64,000 nt of DNA from Verrucomicrobium sp. (GCA_017849585.1 JAFIGT010000023.1:122356-186355); one strand, 5' to 3'; positions 18,881 through 28,174 are shown, counted from the first letter of the stretch. A program made the numbers and translations. The notes: a model not told the origin generated them from the letters alone.

Positions 18881-19609
18881 ATGTCCGACGCCATCTTGAG
18901 CACGATTTTATTTACCGGCTTCACCGTCGCGTTTTTTCACGCAGCTATTCCCACCCATTGGCTTCCTTTTGTCCTGACCGCACGGGTGCAAAAATGGAGT
19001 TCTGCCCGAACTCTATTGATCGCTGCTTTGGCTGGTACGGGGCATGTGTTGTTCACGGCACTGTTGGGATTTCTGGTGGCATGGTGCGGAATGGCCATTA
19101 ACGAAAAAATTGGTACCCTTTTCCCATGGATCGCCGGAGGAGGACTTATTCTATTCGGTCTTTATTATGTGGTGCAGCAATGGCGCGGAACGGGGCACGG
19201 CCATAGCCATTGGTTCGGAGGGCACCACCACGATCATCACGAGCATGAATGTCATGGCCACCACCATGACCATTCCCATGAAGAGCATGTGAAGTCGGTT
19301 GAGACTGAGGCGCCCAGTCGAAAATCGGATTGGGCTGCTGTCGCAAGCTTATTTGCTTTGCTCACCTTCTCACCCTGCGAAGGATTTGTGCCAGTATATG
19401 TATCGGGAATCAATTATGGCTGGAGCGGCTTCTTTCTGCTTACGCTGATCCTTTCGGTCGGAACAGTTCTCGGCATGGTGATCTTCACGGCGCTCACGCT
19501 CGCAGGCATGAAGAAATTGAAGCTTCAATTTTTGGAAAGATATGAGCGCGGAGTGCTGGGAGGTCTGCTGGTGGCACTGGGATTGCTGATTGTTATTTTT
19601 GAACATTAA
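18881..19609 (+). CDS. Membrane metal exporter with His-rich loop (RcnA/UreH-like)
   Basis: A 242-residue polytopic membrane protein with about six helices. A cytoplasmic loop at residues about 105-138 is packed with His (GHSHWFGGHHHDHHEHECHG and more). FFHAAIPTHWLPF near the N-terminus and LLTFSPCEGFVPVYV after the loop fit the NiCoT/RcnA/UreH-like transporter fold. By family it would move Ni, Co or a related ion, probably outward given its control by a CsoR-type repressor. The P1B ATPase gene starts 11 bp downstream, so the two form an operon. Confidence 0.78.
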   Translation: MSDAILSTILFTGFTVAFFHAAIPTHWLPFVLTARVQKWSSARTLLIAALAGTGHVLFTALLGFLVAWCGMAINEKIGTLFPWIAGGGLILFGLYYVVQQWRGTGHGHSHWFGGHHHDHHEHECHGHHHDHSHEEHVKSVETEAPSRKSDWAAVASLFALLTFSPCEGFVPVYVSGINYGWSGFFLLTLILSVGTVLGMVIFTALTLAGMKKLKLQFLERYERGVLGGLLVALGLLIVIFEH

Positions 19610-19620
19610 CCGACAAACCT

Positions 19621-21846
19621 ATGAGCCATAATCATCACGATCACAGTTGCGAGCACTGTCATTCTGACAAATCGAGCCAATCGGATTCATCTCCAAGTTC
19701 GCTCTCCCTGAATTCTTCGTCGAAGGGCAACCTTCAAACGGTTCTTCGTGTGGAGGGCATGGATTGCGCGGATGAAGTGGCGGCGTTGGAGCAGGCTTTT
19801 CGTCCACTGAAGGGTGTTCGGGAAGCGAAGATCAATCTCATGGGAGGCAAAGTGACGCTGTTCCATGACGAATCCGTCACGCTGGAGCAGTTGATTCAGA
19901 CAGTGGCAAAGACCGGAATGAAGGCGACACCGGAGGGAGCTGATGCGGGCGATTCGCCTGACGACGCCAAGCGGGCCCGACAAATTGCCGTGGGAATTTC
20001 CGGCCTTGCGATGGGATTGGGACTGCTGGCGGAGTGGACTAAGGTGGTACCGGAATGGGGTGCGGATGTTTTCTTTGGCATTGCGATTGTCTCGGGAGGT
20101 TGGTTTATCGTGCCGAAGGCATTTCGTGCGCTCTCTCGATTTTCGTTGGATATGAACGTTCTGATGACTGTCGCGGTAATCGGCGCGCTGGCGATCCATC
20201 AATGGTCGGAAGGCGCGGCAGTGACGTTCCTGTTCGCCCTTTCGGAATTATTGGAAGCGTTCAGCCTCGCCCGAGCGCGCAAGGCCGTTCAATCACTTTT
20301 GCAACTCAGTCCCGAAACGGCTTGGCTCAAGAAAGACGGAGATTTCGTGGAAGTTCCAGTCGAGGAGGTGCCTGTTGGCAGTACGATTACCGTCAAGTCG
20401 GGAGCACGGATTCCGCTTGATGGCGAAGTACTTTCGGGTGAATCAGCGGTAAATCAGGCTCCGATCACGGGAGAATCAATGCCCGTGGATAAAAAGAAGG
20501 GGGACGGAGTTTTTGCAGGCACCATCAACGGCAGCGGTTCGCTTGAGATCAAAACCACCAAAGGACCCAAGGATACGACACTCGCCAAGATGATTCATTT
20601 GGTCGAAGAGGCGCAAAGTCAAAAAGCGCCGTCGCAGCGCTTTGTCGACGTGTTTGCAAAGTACTACACGCCCTTGGTGATGGTCGCTGCGATCCTCGTG
20701 GCGCTCGTCCCTCCATTGCTTTTCGGTGCCGTGTGGCTGACGTGGATTTATCGCGGTCTCGTTCTTTTAGTGATCGCCTGTCCCTGCGCCCTGGTTATTT
20801 CCACGCCGGTTTCAGTTGTTTCGGGATTGACGGCTATGGCGCGGCGTGGCGTTTTAATCAAGGGCGGAGCCGTCCTCGAAGCTGTGGGCAAGTTGAAAGT
20901 GCTGGCAGTCGACAAAACCGGAACGATTACCGAAGGCAAGCCAAGCGTGTCCCGCGTCATTGTTCTGAGAGCGAAAGACGAAGCTGAGGTTGTCCGTCTG
21001 GCGTCCGCGATCGATGTACACTCGGAGCATCCGCTCGCGCAAGCGGTCGTTAGCTATGCGAGGGAAAAACAAATCTCATTTCCACGCTCTGAAAATTATC
21101 AGGCGCTTCATGGACGCGGCGCACAGGGAAATGTGAAGGGTCATTCCTATTTCGTCGGCAATCATCGATTGACGCACGAACTGGGTGTTTGCTCTCCCGA
21201 GATCGAGCGGCAACTGGAAGAGATTGAGGCAGAAGCGCAGTCCGTCGCCATCGTTGGGCACAAACCACACGATCAATGTGCTGGCGAGGTACTCGGGATT
21301 CTCGCCATTGGCGACACGATTCGGTCCAACGCGAAAGAGGCCGTTTCATCATTGCACAACGTCGGCATTGAAAAAGTAGTGATGCTCAGCGGTGACAATC
21401 AACGCACGGCCGATGCAATTGCGAAGAAGGCGGGCATTGACGAGACGCACGGTGATCTTCTGCCGGACCAGAAAATCGACCAGGTCAAAAAGTTGCTGGA
21501 GGGCGGAAAAGCCGTGGGAATGATTGGGGATGGCGTCAATGACGCTCCAGCCATGGCAGCGGCGACTGTTGGCATTGCGATGGGTGGAGTCGGTACCGAC
21601 ACAGCCATCGAAACCGCCGATATGACTTTGATGAAGGACGATCTGAGCAAAGTCGCTGAAGCCATTCACCTTGGACGGCGAACGCTCCATATCATTCAAT
21701 TCAACATCAGCTTCGCACTCGCATTGAAGGCGGTTTTTCTGATCCTCGCTGTTCTGGGCTATACCAGTCTCTGGCTGGCGATTCTAGCCGATACAGGAGC
21801 GACGTTGCTGGTGATCGCCAATGCGCTACGCTTGCTGCGCAGATAA
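19621..21846 (+). CDS. zntA: P1B-2-type heavy-metal ATPase (Zn/Cd/Pb exporter)
   Basis: A 741-residue P-type ATPase. The N-terminus is His/Cys-rich (HNHHDHSCEHCHSD), followed by one heavy-metal-associated domain with GMDCADE, in which Glu replaces the second Cys of CxxC, as in a known MDCxxE subset. Further motifs are the membrane metal site CPC (VIACPCALV), phosphorylation site DKTGT, ATP-binding SEHPLA and GDGVNDAP. The last helices have ALALKAVFL and LWLAILADTGATLLV, the Lys/Asp signature of the Zn/Cd/Pb group. It pumps the ion from cytoplasm to periplasm, feeding the RND modules. It is transcribed with the His-rich exporter. Confidence 0.93.
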   Translation: MSHNHHDHSCEHCHSDKSSQSDSSPSSLSLNSSSKGNLQTVLRVEGMDCADEVAALEQAFRPLKGVREAKINLMGGKVTLFHDESVTLEQLIQTVAKTGMKATPEGADAGDSPDDAKRARQIAVGISGLAMGLGLLAEWTKVVPEWGADVFFGIAIVSGGWFIVPKAFRALSRFSLDMNVLMTVAVIGALAIHQWSEGAAVTFLFALSELLEAFSLARARKAVQSLLQLSPETAWLKKDGDFVEVPVEEVPVGSTITVKSGARIPLDGEVLSGESAVNQAPITGESMPVDKKKGDGVFAGTINGSGSLEIKTTKGPKDTTLAKMIHLVEEAQSQKAPSQRFVDVFAKYYTPLVMVAAILVALVPPLLFGAVWLTWIYRGLVLLVIACPCALVISTPVSVVSGLTAMARRGVLIKGGAVLEAVGKLKVLAVDKTGTITEGKPSVSRVIVLRAKDEAEVVRLASAIDVHSEHPLAQAVVSYAREKQISFPRSENYQALHGRGAQGNVKGHSYFVGNHRLTHELGVCSPEIERQLEEIEAEAQSVAIVGHKPHDQCAGEVLGILAIGDTIRSNAKEAVSSLHNVGIEKVVMLSGDNQRTADAIAKKAGIDETHGDLLPDQKIDQVKKLLEGGKAVGMIGDGVNDAPAMAAATVGIAMGGVGTDTAIETADMTLMKDDLSKVAEAIHLGRRTLHIIQFNISFALALKAVFLILAVLGYTSLWLAILADTGATLLVIANALRLLRR

Positions 21847-21984
21847 GTTTAGTTTGAAAAAAACGAACTATTTATATAAGCCGATCGCTTTGGTTATATC
21901 GCCTCTACTCATAGTTTCCAAAACCGCCCTGGACGACACTGAATCAATGGCTGCGCTGGTCTACTCCACAACAAATCAACTAAT

Positions 21985-24678
21985 CTATAGAATAAATTTA
22001 GGTCTGATTCCTTGCTTGCGAGTAACGGAATTGTGCATCTTCTCTGCTTCGTGGCGATATTTAGCCTCATTCGCATGGGTGAGCCTTCCCCCAAGCTTTT
22101 CCACAAGCGGCGATTTGGCAAGCAGCTCCATCGCCAGTTCCCGGTCAGCTGATGCAGCCATCGCCTCATGCGCTTCGGTTTTGCTCGTGACATAAATCGC
22201 CTGACTCTCCCGAAACCGGGAATTACTGACATAGGCTTGCTTCAAATTCGCAGCCTTCATTCCTTCATCGGTCAAAATCAAGATGCCGCGATCCACGGTC
22301 TTGCCTTGAGCGGCATGGGAAGTCGTTGCGTAGCCATAGGCGAACCTCCGAAAATCTCCCGGCAATGCGCGGCCATCCTGCAACTGAATGACCCTGTTTT
22401 CGCCGAAGCCAGCCACTTCGACAATCTCACCGTTTTGCAGGCGTGAGGCTTTCAGATTACCTCGCAAGAGTAGCTTTTCGCCAATCGCCAGATTCAGCAG
22501 CACATCACAACCCACGTCATATCCCGTAATTTGCTTGGGATTGAACGCGCAGCGTTCCCCATTGGTACGCTCCACAACAAGCCCCTTCAGTTCCTTGCCC
22601 ACGCATCGGACCATTTCGCCTTTTTCAAAGACGGAGCTTTTCCGATGAAATTCCAGAACATCCCCCACCTGATAGTTGGTTACGTCGCTGCATTCCGCTT
22701 TCGTCCACTGGTACGAGGTAAATGCCGTTACGGAACAGACATCCTTGCCCAAGGCATTCTTTTCTTTCAGTTCGGCCCGCACCACATCCGTAAACTGATG
22801 AATTTCCTCCCAAACGGGGGACACGGCCAAACACGATTTTCCTTCCTGCAAAGTCTGGACGTAATCCTGAGCGGCCTGTTTGTAGAGCAAGTCAGGATTC
22901 TTGATTTCATGAATCGCTCCCATCTTGTCAAATTGCTCGAACGCCAAACGCGGCTGCCGTTGCGCGAACAGTTCCACCGCCTTACGGAAGCCAGGATCTT
23001 TCTGGCGTCGGATCGTCCGCAATGAGGCTACCTCCACCCTGGCGTACTGGTGCAGGGCCCGTAACGCATCCCCGGCCTCGATGGAAGAATGCTGCTTCGT
23101 ATCACCGACGAGTAATAGCCGGTTATTATTATCCCGAGCCAGCCGGAACAAATCGCGCATCTGCCGCATGGAAATCAAACTGGCTTCATCCACCAGAATC
23201 GTGCGCCCCCGGATTTCCTGCTGGAGCTGCCAGTTCACCAAAAGCTGTTGCAGCGTATCGGCGGCGGAAGTGACTTCCTGCCTCAGTATTTCAGCCGCGC
23301 CCGACGACGGCGCACAGGCGAAGATGGCGTTGGAATACCGCTCCATTCCCGACACAATTTCTTTGAGCGTCCGCGTTTTGCCTGTTCCCGCATTGCCTTC
23401 GATAATCATCATCCGGTCACGCGACTCGAAAACGGCCCTCATAACCTGCTGTTGCTCCCCGCTCAAAGCAGGGTCAATCCCCGAAACCTCACCCCATCTC
23501 CGAAAGACCTTCCTATCCTCGTTCACCAGTCGAATCATCTCCTGTTCCAGTTCCAGAGTTTTTTTGGAAGTGACCTTCGGACCATTCCGAATCAACTCCC
23601 CGGTTTTAATGCGAGCCCCAACCGCCCGTTGTAGGCTTTCCAAAGTCACTTGGCCACGGCCATGAATCAATGCCTCGCGCAGTAACACCCTTTCGTTAAC
23701 CACCGAGCGCCGTTCAAAGACATGCTCTTCGGCATAGGCGATAGCTTGTGCAGACGACACATGCAGACGGGGTTTGGCCACATCATTCGCCTGGGCAACC
23801 GTCTCTTGAACTACGGGAAGTTCATTTCCCGCCTCGACTTTCCATTTGTCGCGTAGTTGACCCGCTTCAACAGCCGTTTTGCGATTCCGGCTTTTCCCGG
23901 CAATATATTGAAGATCGTCCTGCGATTCCTTCTTCATGGCGTGTGCCCATTCCAGAATCTTTTCACGCCGCTTGCTGAAACGCTTCCGTAGTTCTTCTGG
24001 AAATCCCTTGATCGTAAATCCAATGGATCGAGCTCTCTCCAGCTCATACCCCGCCGCTAGCATTCGCGTGGCCAGTTTATTGTAACAGACTTCACGGAAA
24101 TACCCCTGATGTTTGAAGTACCCGGAAGGCTGAACACCTTTCCAACGATCCTCGGTCGTATCGAACGTGAGGTTCATGATGCACACATGCGTGTGTAACT
24201 GCGGGTCCAGGTCACGGCTCGCGTCATGCGTGACCACTGCTGCGATCATATTGCCCGTTTCCCGGTCGAACTTCGCGCCGCCTCGACGCACCCGCGTCAG
24301 CGTGGTCAGCTCGATTTCCCGCAATGTCTCGTTCACTGCCTCTTCCCACCACCGGGTAATGCGCTCATCACCACCCACATACAGGGCGATAGAAACATCC
24401 TTCGGCGCGGAGATTTGGCCGAAATAGCAGACACGGCGGCCTTCGCCGTCGTCACGCTGCATGAGCTTTGCTTCCGTAAACGGATCGCGTCCCTTGCAGA
24501 GCGATTGAAAGTGCCGGGCATCGACCACGCCGGAAAGTCCGAGACGCTCCGCGCCCTCCCCATACCAGACCATTTCCACCGAACCACCTTCCGTCAGATA
24601 ATCCGACTTGGCCATGTGCTCCGAGAAGTAGCTCGTTGCGCCGTGAACACTCTGACAGGGTTTATCGAATCGGACCAT
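21985..24678 (-). CDS. MobF/TrwC-type conjugative relaxase-helicase
   Basis: 897 residues from the ATG at 24678. A TTG at 24690 is possible, but the ATG puts the catalytic tyrosines at 17 and 27, close to TrwC Tyr18/Tyr26. The His triad is clear (DPQLHTHVC, residues about 158-166), preceded by KPCQSVHGATSYF. The helicase half has Walker A EGNAGTGKTRT near residue 424 and ILVDEASLIS. It nicks oriT, stays bound to the 5' end and unwinds the strand for transfer through the type IV channel. The motor half is complete for a short MobF protein. It is transcribed away from the rest of the transfer region and preceded by the shared 25-bp operator. Confidence 0.93.
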   Translation of the reverse strand: MVRFDKPCQSVHGATSYFSEHMAKSDYLTEGGSVEMVWYGEGAERLGLSGVVDARHFQSLCKGRDPFTEAKLMQRDDGEGRRVCYFGQISAPKDVSIALYVGGDERITRWWEEAVNETLREIELTTLTRVRRGGAKFDRETGNMIAAVVTHDASRDLDPQLHTHVCIMNLTFDTTEDRWKGVQPSGYFKHQGYFREVCYNKLATRMLAAGYELERARSIGFTIKGFPEELRKRFSKRREKILEWAHAMKKESQDDLQYIAGKSRNRKTAVEAGQLRDKWKVEAGNELPVVQETVAQANDVAKPRLHVSSAQAIAYAEEHVFERRSVVNERVLLREALIHGRGQVTLESLQRAVGARIKTGELIRNGPKVTSKKTLELEQEMIRLVNEDRKVFRRWGEVSGIDPALSGEQQQVMRAVFESRDRMMIIEGNAGTGKTRTLKEIVSGMERYSNAIFACAPSSGAAEILRQEVTSAADTLQQLLVNWQLQQEIRGRTILVDEASLISMRQMRDLFRLARDNNNRLLLVGDTKQHSSIEAGDALRALHQYARVEVASLRTIRRQKDPGFRKAVELFAQRQPRLAFEQFDKMGAIHEIKNPDLLYKQAAQDYVQTLQEGKSCLAVSPVWEEIHQFTDVVRAELKEKNALGKDVCSVTAFTSYQWTKAECSDVTNYQVGDVLEFHRKSSVFEKGEMVRCVGKELKGLVVERTNGERCAFNPKQITGYDVGCDVLLNLAIGEKLLLRGNLKASRLQNGEIVEVAGFGENRVIQLQDGRALPGDFRRFAYGYATTSHAAQGKTVDRGILILTDEGMKAANLKQAYVSNSRFRESQAIYVTSKTEAHEAMAASADRELAMELLAKSPLVEKLGGRLTHANEAKYRHEAEKMHNSVTRKQGIRPKFIL

Positions 24679-24692
24679 GCTTCTACTCAAGC

Positions 24693-24708
24693 ATAGGGTT
24701 CACCCTAT
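24693..24708. promoter_or_regulatory. Palindrome just upstream of the relaxase start
   Basis: ATAGGGT (24693-24699) and ACCCTAT (24702-24708) are exact inverted repeats around TC. A second short inverted repeat (ATGCTT, AAGCAT) overlaps the start codons. These lie between the shared operator and the relaxase ATG. They could form a leader hairpin limiting translation or bind a second regulator. Confidence 0.5.
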
Positions 24709-24713
24709 TCTCT

Positions 24714-24738
24714 ATAACTACTAAGTATTACTTGGTAG
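24714..24738 (-). promoter_or_regulatory. 25-bp near-palindromic operator upstream of the relaxase (site 1)
   Basis: In relaxase sense the site reads CTACCAAGTA-A-TACTTAGTAG plus TTAT: two 10-bp arms around one A with a single mismatch between arms. All 25 bases are identical to the site at 28139-28163 upstream of the TraK-like operon. The site has the same orientation relative to the gene it precedes. It lies 36 bp before the relaxase ATG. Confidence 0.82.
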
Positions 24739-24892
24739 ACCCGACTATTTGTATAAAGACAAACTCCCTTTTTGAATTTTCCCATTATTCACCACGTCTA
24801 ATGTCTTAAATTCCTGCACACTATTTTAAGTGCCCTCTATCTTAAAACCAAGTCGGGTAAGGGACTGACATTACTGCCAGTCCCTCCCCTAA

Positions 24893-24927
24893 GAACCGGA
24901 CGTGAGAGTTTCCAACTCATCCGGCTC
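24893..24927 (-). ncRNA. Group II intron domain V catalytic hairpin
   Basis: On the minus strand the 35-nt element begins GAGCCGGATGAG, has a GGAAAC tip and closes with CACGTCCGGTTC. It carries the AGC catalytic triad at the base of the stem and the GNRA-like tip typical of domain V. The next hairpin (AGGGACTGGCAGTAATGTCAG region) is domain VI. Confidence 0.85.
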
Positions 24928-24962
24928 AAGCCGATGTAAGCTTTGCACAAGGCAAAGCCGGT

Positions 24963-26477
24963 CTATACAACGGATTTGGATTCGATTTCATAACGATGGA
25001 TTCCGAACTTTTTGAGGAATGCCCGATCCTCAAGGTACGGTTTCCATTGGGGATCAAAGGGATTGGCATCACCTTTGATTTTTCTCCAATAGCCTTCCAT
25101 TCTGATGGAGTTGGGGCTAACCAACTGAATCAGGACGGGCTTGCCATCGGGTTGCCACTTTTGGGAAAGCATGGCGAACCGCCAGCTATTCTGCCGCCAT
25201 GGTCTCCAATATTTTCGGAGAACCCAGCGACGGGATTTGCAGGGGTGTCGTCGTACCGCCCATTTCCAGAGGCATCTCCAGATGGCATCATCTACTTTCT
25301 TGAAGGTTTTCTTTGCCGCGATAAAGCGGTGATAGTTCACCCAGCCGCGAATGATCGGGTTGAGTGTCCAGATCAAGTTTTCCTGAGTCACCGAACTATT
25401 CCGCCGGATTGTGGTTCGGACCTTGGCCAAGAAGTTGAGCGTGTTTTTCTTGGAAGGTTGGATGAACATCCCATCCCGGAATTTTCGGTAATGCTGTCCG
25501 AGGAAGTCGAACCCCTGTTCGATATGAGTGATGCGGGTCTTGTCCGGGGAGAGCGTCAGCCCTCTTTCTTTCAAGAACCTTTCCACCAATGGACGAACTT
25601 CGTTTTCGAGCAGTTCTTTCGACCTGCCGGTGATGATGAAGTCGTCTGCATACCGGATCAGATTCACCTTGGGATTGTCGTGTTTTCCTTCGACCCACCT
25701 TATTCGGAAGGTCTTTCGGAGGATTTTCTCCAATCCGTCCAGGGTCATATTCGCCAGTGTCGGCGAGATAATGCCCCCTTGCGGTGTGCCCTCTTCCGTG
25801 GGGAAGAGCGTTCGATTTTCCACGAAGCCCGCCTTGAGCCATTGGCGTAGCATCTTTTTATCCATGGGGATATGGGCCAGCATCCATTCGTGGCTGATAT
25901 GGTCAAAGCAGCCTTGAATGTCGCCTTCCATTACCCACTCGGACGATGCTTTCATGCCCAACGCCTTTCGACATTGTTCCATGGCATCGGCGGTACAACG
26001 TTCAGGCCGAAACCCGTAGGAATTTGTGTCCGCCGTGGTTTCCGCGATGGGTGCCAAAGCCAGCAAGTATAAAGCTTGCATGGCCCGGTCTCTCATCGTG
26101 GGGATTCCCAGCGGTCGTTTCTTTCCATTGGACTTCGGTATGTAGATGCGTCGCAGCGGCTGCGGGTGATACCCGTGCCTCTGCAATCTTGCTATCGCTT
26201 TGAGTTTGACCGCCGGTGTGAACCAGATTTCTCCGTCCACCCCGGGAGTCCGTTTCCCTTGATTTTCCGTCACCCGTTTGACCGCCAAAGCCTTGGCTTC
26301 AAACGAGTGGGTCAGCAGCCATTGCAAGGCTTTCACCTTGTGATGGCGACCTTCCCGTGTTGCCTTGACGATACGCGCTTGCAGCCGTTTGACCCGGCGT
26401 TCATATTGGGGCCAGTCCAACTGGTCCCAGTTTTTCGCCGCGCCGGAAGAGGCACACGCGGATGATTCCGCGCTCAT
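24963..26477 (-). CDS. ltrA: Group II intron reverse transcriptase/maturase
   Basis: A 504-residue intron-encoded protein. The N-terminal RVT_N segment is followed by the RT palm with YADD at residues 276-279 (NLIRYADDFIITG) and QGGIISP upstream. The maturase X domain begins near residue 370 (IIRGWVNYHRFIAAKKTF). No C-terminal HNH endonuclease motif is visible, so it belongs to an endonuclease-less type that would use nascent strands for priming. It makes the intron mobile and helps it splice. The reading frame is intact, so the intron is probably active. Confidence 0.93.
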   Translation of the reverse strand: MSAESSACASSGAAKNWDQLDWPQYERRVKRLQARIVKATREGRHHKVKALQWLLTHSFEAKALAVKRVTENQGKRTPGVDGEIWFTPAVKLKAIARLQRHGYHPQPLRRIYIPKSNGKKRPLGIPTMRDRAMQALYLLALAPIAETTADTNSYGFRPERCTADAMEQCRKALGMKASSEWVMEGDIQGCFDHISHEWMLAHIPMDKKMLRQWLKAGFVENRTLFPTEEGTPQGGIISPTLANMTLDGLEKILRKTFRIRWVEGKHDNPKVNLIRYADDFIITGRSKELLENEVRPLVERFLKERGLTLSPDKTRITHIEQGFDFLGQHYRKFRDGMFIQPSKKNTLNFLAKVRTTIRRNSSVTQENLIWTLNPIIRGWVNYHRFIAAKKTFKKVDDAIWRCLWKWAVRRHPCKSRRWVLRKYWRPWRQNSWRFAMLSQKWQPDGKPVLIQLVSPNSIRMEGYWRKIKGDANPFDPQWKPYLEDRAFLKKFGIHRYEIESKSVV

Positions 26478-27089
26478 TTGCGATTTCTTCCTGCAAAGGT
26501 TCTGCCTGCTCTCTCGTCATCATCGACCAACTGGAAGTCTGCCCGCTTTCGCGTAGAGTCACCGGGACTCCTATCCGCTCCGTTACAGAGCGGCCTTTGC
26601 TTTTTCCAGTCTCCTCTGCCCGCCATCCCAACAGCGAGCCTTGCGGCGACGCCTGCCCGTGAGGGCGGAATGACGGGTTTATCCTGTTCTGTTTCGGTAA
26701 CACGGATGAGTAAGCCCCCGTCCTTTACGCCGGCAATCGTGAATGTCCATGTGCTTCCAGTGTCCGGGGAAGCAACCGACTGCGCACCATTTTGGTCAGA
26801 GCCTGTCAGCATCTTTGGCTCCTTAGGTATGACGGCGGCGAAACGGTTTACTTGTGTTGTGCTTTTCATCCAGTCTAATCCTCCGGCCGCCCAATGCTGG
26901 CAGCCGCAGAGACGACCTCACGGCCTTCTCTTCGTCCCTTGGAACGGAGATATATTGTCTTGGCAGCTTCTGACCCGATCGTTACCAATCGCGCCAATGC
27001 CAATAGACTACTGTGAATGGAATCACAGGTTCTCTCTATTTCTATACAACCTATCATAGTGAACAATTACCTTACATTTCAGTTCGCAC

Positions 27090-27650
27090 GGACACGCCAC
27101 CTCCTGCTTGCGCAGGAATGAAAGGCGTCAAAACCAGTCCCCGAAGATTCAGAAATACGTCGATCCTCCGCCAACCACGCGGAGGGATACAATCAGGATG
27201 AAACGTTAGTGCGGCACTCCATCAGCATCGGCACACCCTTGTTGCCAGGTTCCATCGGCAGCGATACACACAAGGCGCAACAAACAGGTATTTGGTTTGC
27301 ATTCGCCATGCTCCGGCGATTCATCATTTGCACCAAATCACCGGCATTACTGCAACCTTACTTCACCAGGTATGAAAACATCCTTCACAATGAAGGAAAT
27401 AGCGCATCAAACTTGACTCACCCAAAGCCGGCCATAATCCAATATTCTTCAATAGCCGACCATCATGCACCTATTCTAATACGGAGATTACACATCACAG
27501 CGTTATCAATGCGGCGACGCCAACACATCCATTCACCATGACGCCTCCATCTTACAGGCGTCATGCGTCCGTTGGCCGTGCTTCATCATGCACCAATACT
27601 CAACAAAGCATTATTCATTCTGCGGCCAGCCGCCACTATTGTCGCTTCGG
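27090..27650. other. Stem-loop-rich intergenic region, candidate oriT
   Basis: 561 bp without a convincing gene between the intron 5' end and a small minus-strand gene. Perfect inverted repeats occur at 27102-27117 (TCCTGC/GCAGGA), 27165-27185 (CCTCCGC/GCGGAGG), 27381-27397 (TCCTTCA/TGAAGGA), 27538-27565 (CATGACGCCT/AGGCGTCATG) and 27622-27633 (GCGGC/GCCGC). The last is followed three bases later by TATTGTC (27637-27643). As I recall, in plasmid R388 a hairpin followed by TATTGTCT marks the TrwC nic site. The position between the divergent relaxase and TraK-like operons also fits an origin of transfer. Confidence 0.5.
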
Positions 27651-28016
27651 CTATTTCCCAGCAGGGACGTAGGCATACACCCCATATCCAACACGCTTCA
27701 GCCCCTTCACCTTTTTTCCCGCAGTCGCCAGCCAAACCGAAAGATGCGTGGGTGTGCGTTTCACTGTTGAAGCCAGGTCACGAATGCGTAATCCCTTCTT
27801 CCCTGCCGCTTCAAGCGCCCGCAATATTTCATCCTTGATTGGTGATTTCTTCGTCGAACGTCCCGCTTTACGCAACGGACGATTCACTTTTCCTGATCCA
27901 TCTAGTTTTTGAATGCACTTCTCAATGCGCGTAATTTCAGCGGACAGCTTTTGACGCCGCTTCACCAATGCGACTATTTTCTGAAGCTGTGCAAGAGTGA
28001 GTTGGGTGAGATTCAT
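27651..28016 (-). CDS. Small winged-helix-like DNA-binding protein
   Basis: 121 residues. The N-terminal half is a short coiled helix (LAQLQKIVALVKRRQKL, EITRIEKCIQKL), followed by a basic linker. The C-terminal winged-helix-like domain runs through ILRALEAAGKKGLRIRDLA, HLSVWLATAGKKVKGLKRV and ends YGVYAYVPAGK. I associate this family with verrucomicrobial genomes. It is divergent from the TraK-like operon across a 183-bp region that contains the 25-bp operator. A regulatory or relaxosome-accessory role is inference. Confidence 0.7.
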   Translation of the reverse strand: MNLTQLTLAQLQKIVALVKRRQKLSAEITRIEKCIQKLDGSGKVNRPLRKAGRSTKKSPIKDEILRALEAAGKKGLRIRDLASTVKRTPTHLSVWLATAGKKVKGLKRVGYGVYAYVPAGK

Positions 28017-28138
28017 GATGGGTACTAACTATCTACAGGCTCCCTTTTAAGACAAGTCCATACCGGACTTTCACTTCTCCGGCGTTTCCTGTTTGATTCT
28101 GCTGAATTTGTTCATCAATGATGCGATTGGATTCAAGA

Positions 28139-28163
28139 CTACCAAGTAATACTTAGTAGTTAT
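28139..28163 (+). promoter_or_regulatory. 25-bp near-palindromic operator upstream of the TraK-like operon (site 2)
   Basis: Identical over 25 bases to the relaxase site at 24714-24738 read on the other strand; arms CTACCAAGTA and TACTTAGTAG flank a single A. It ends 36 bp before the ATG at 28200, the same spacing as at the relaxase ATG. So the two divergent transfer operons share the element in the same geometry. Half-sites recur at 54873-54904. Confidence 0.82.
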
Positions 28164-28174
28164 GGCGAAAAGAA

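Larger units (their letters stand above)
24852..27089 (-). mobile_element. Group II intron with intron-encoded protein, inserted upstream of the relaxase
   Basis: The RT/maturase gene (24963-26477) is followed on the minus strand by a recognisable domain V hairpin (24893-24927) and a domain VI-like hairpin ending TTACCCGAC at about 24852. The proposed 5' end is GTGCG at 27089. This gives about 610 nt of 5' RNA domains (26478-27089) and 2238 nt overall, normal for this class. The last six exon bases before that point read GTGTCC on the minus strand. A perfect complement GGACAC lies about 325 nt into the intron, a plausible EBS1-IBS1 pair. The 3' boundary is firmer than the 5' one. Confidence 0.7.

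Noticed and set aside
19195..19290. CAC/CAT-rich tract resembling a simple repeat
   Set aside because: It is explained by the His-rich loop of the exporter gene; codons alternate between CAC and CAT and there is no fixed repeat unit.
26474..26869. 131-residue minus-strand open frame beginning MKSTTQVNRF
   Set aside because: It lies in the 5' RNA domains of the group II intron and overlaps the start of the RT gene. Its composition changes midway and no family fits, so it is taken as a shadow of structured RNA.
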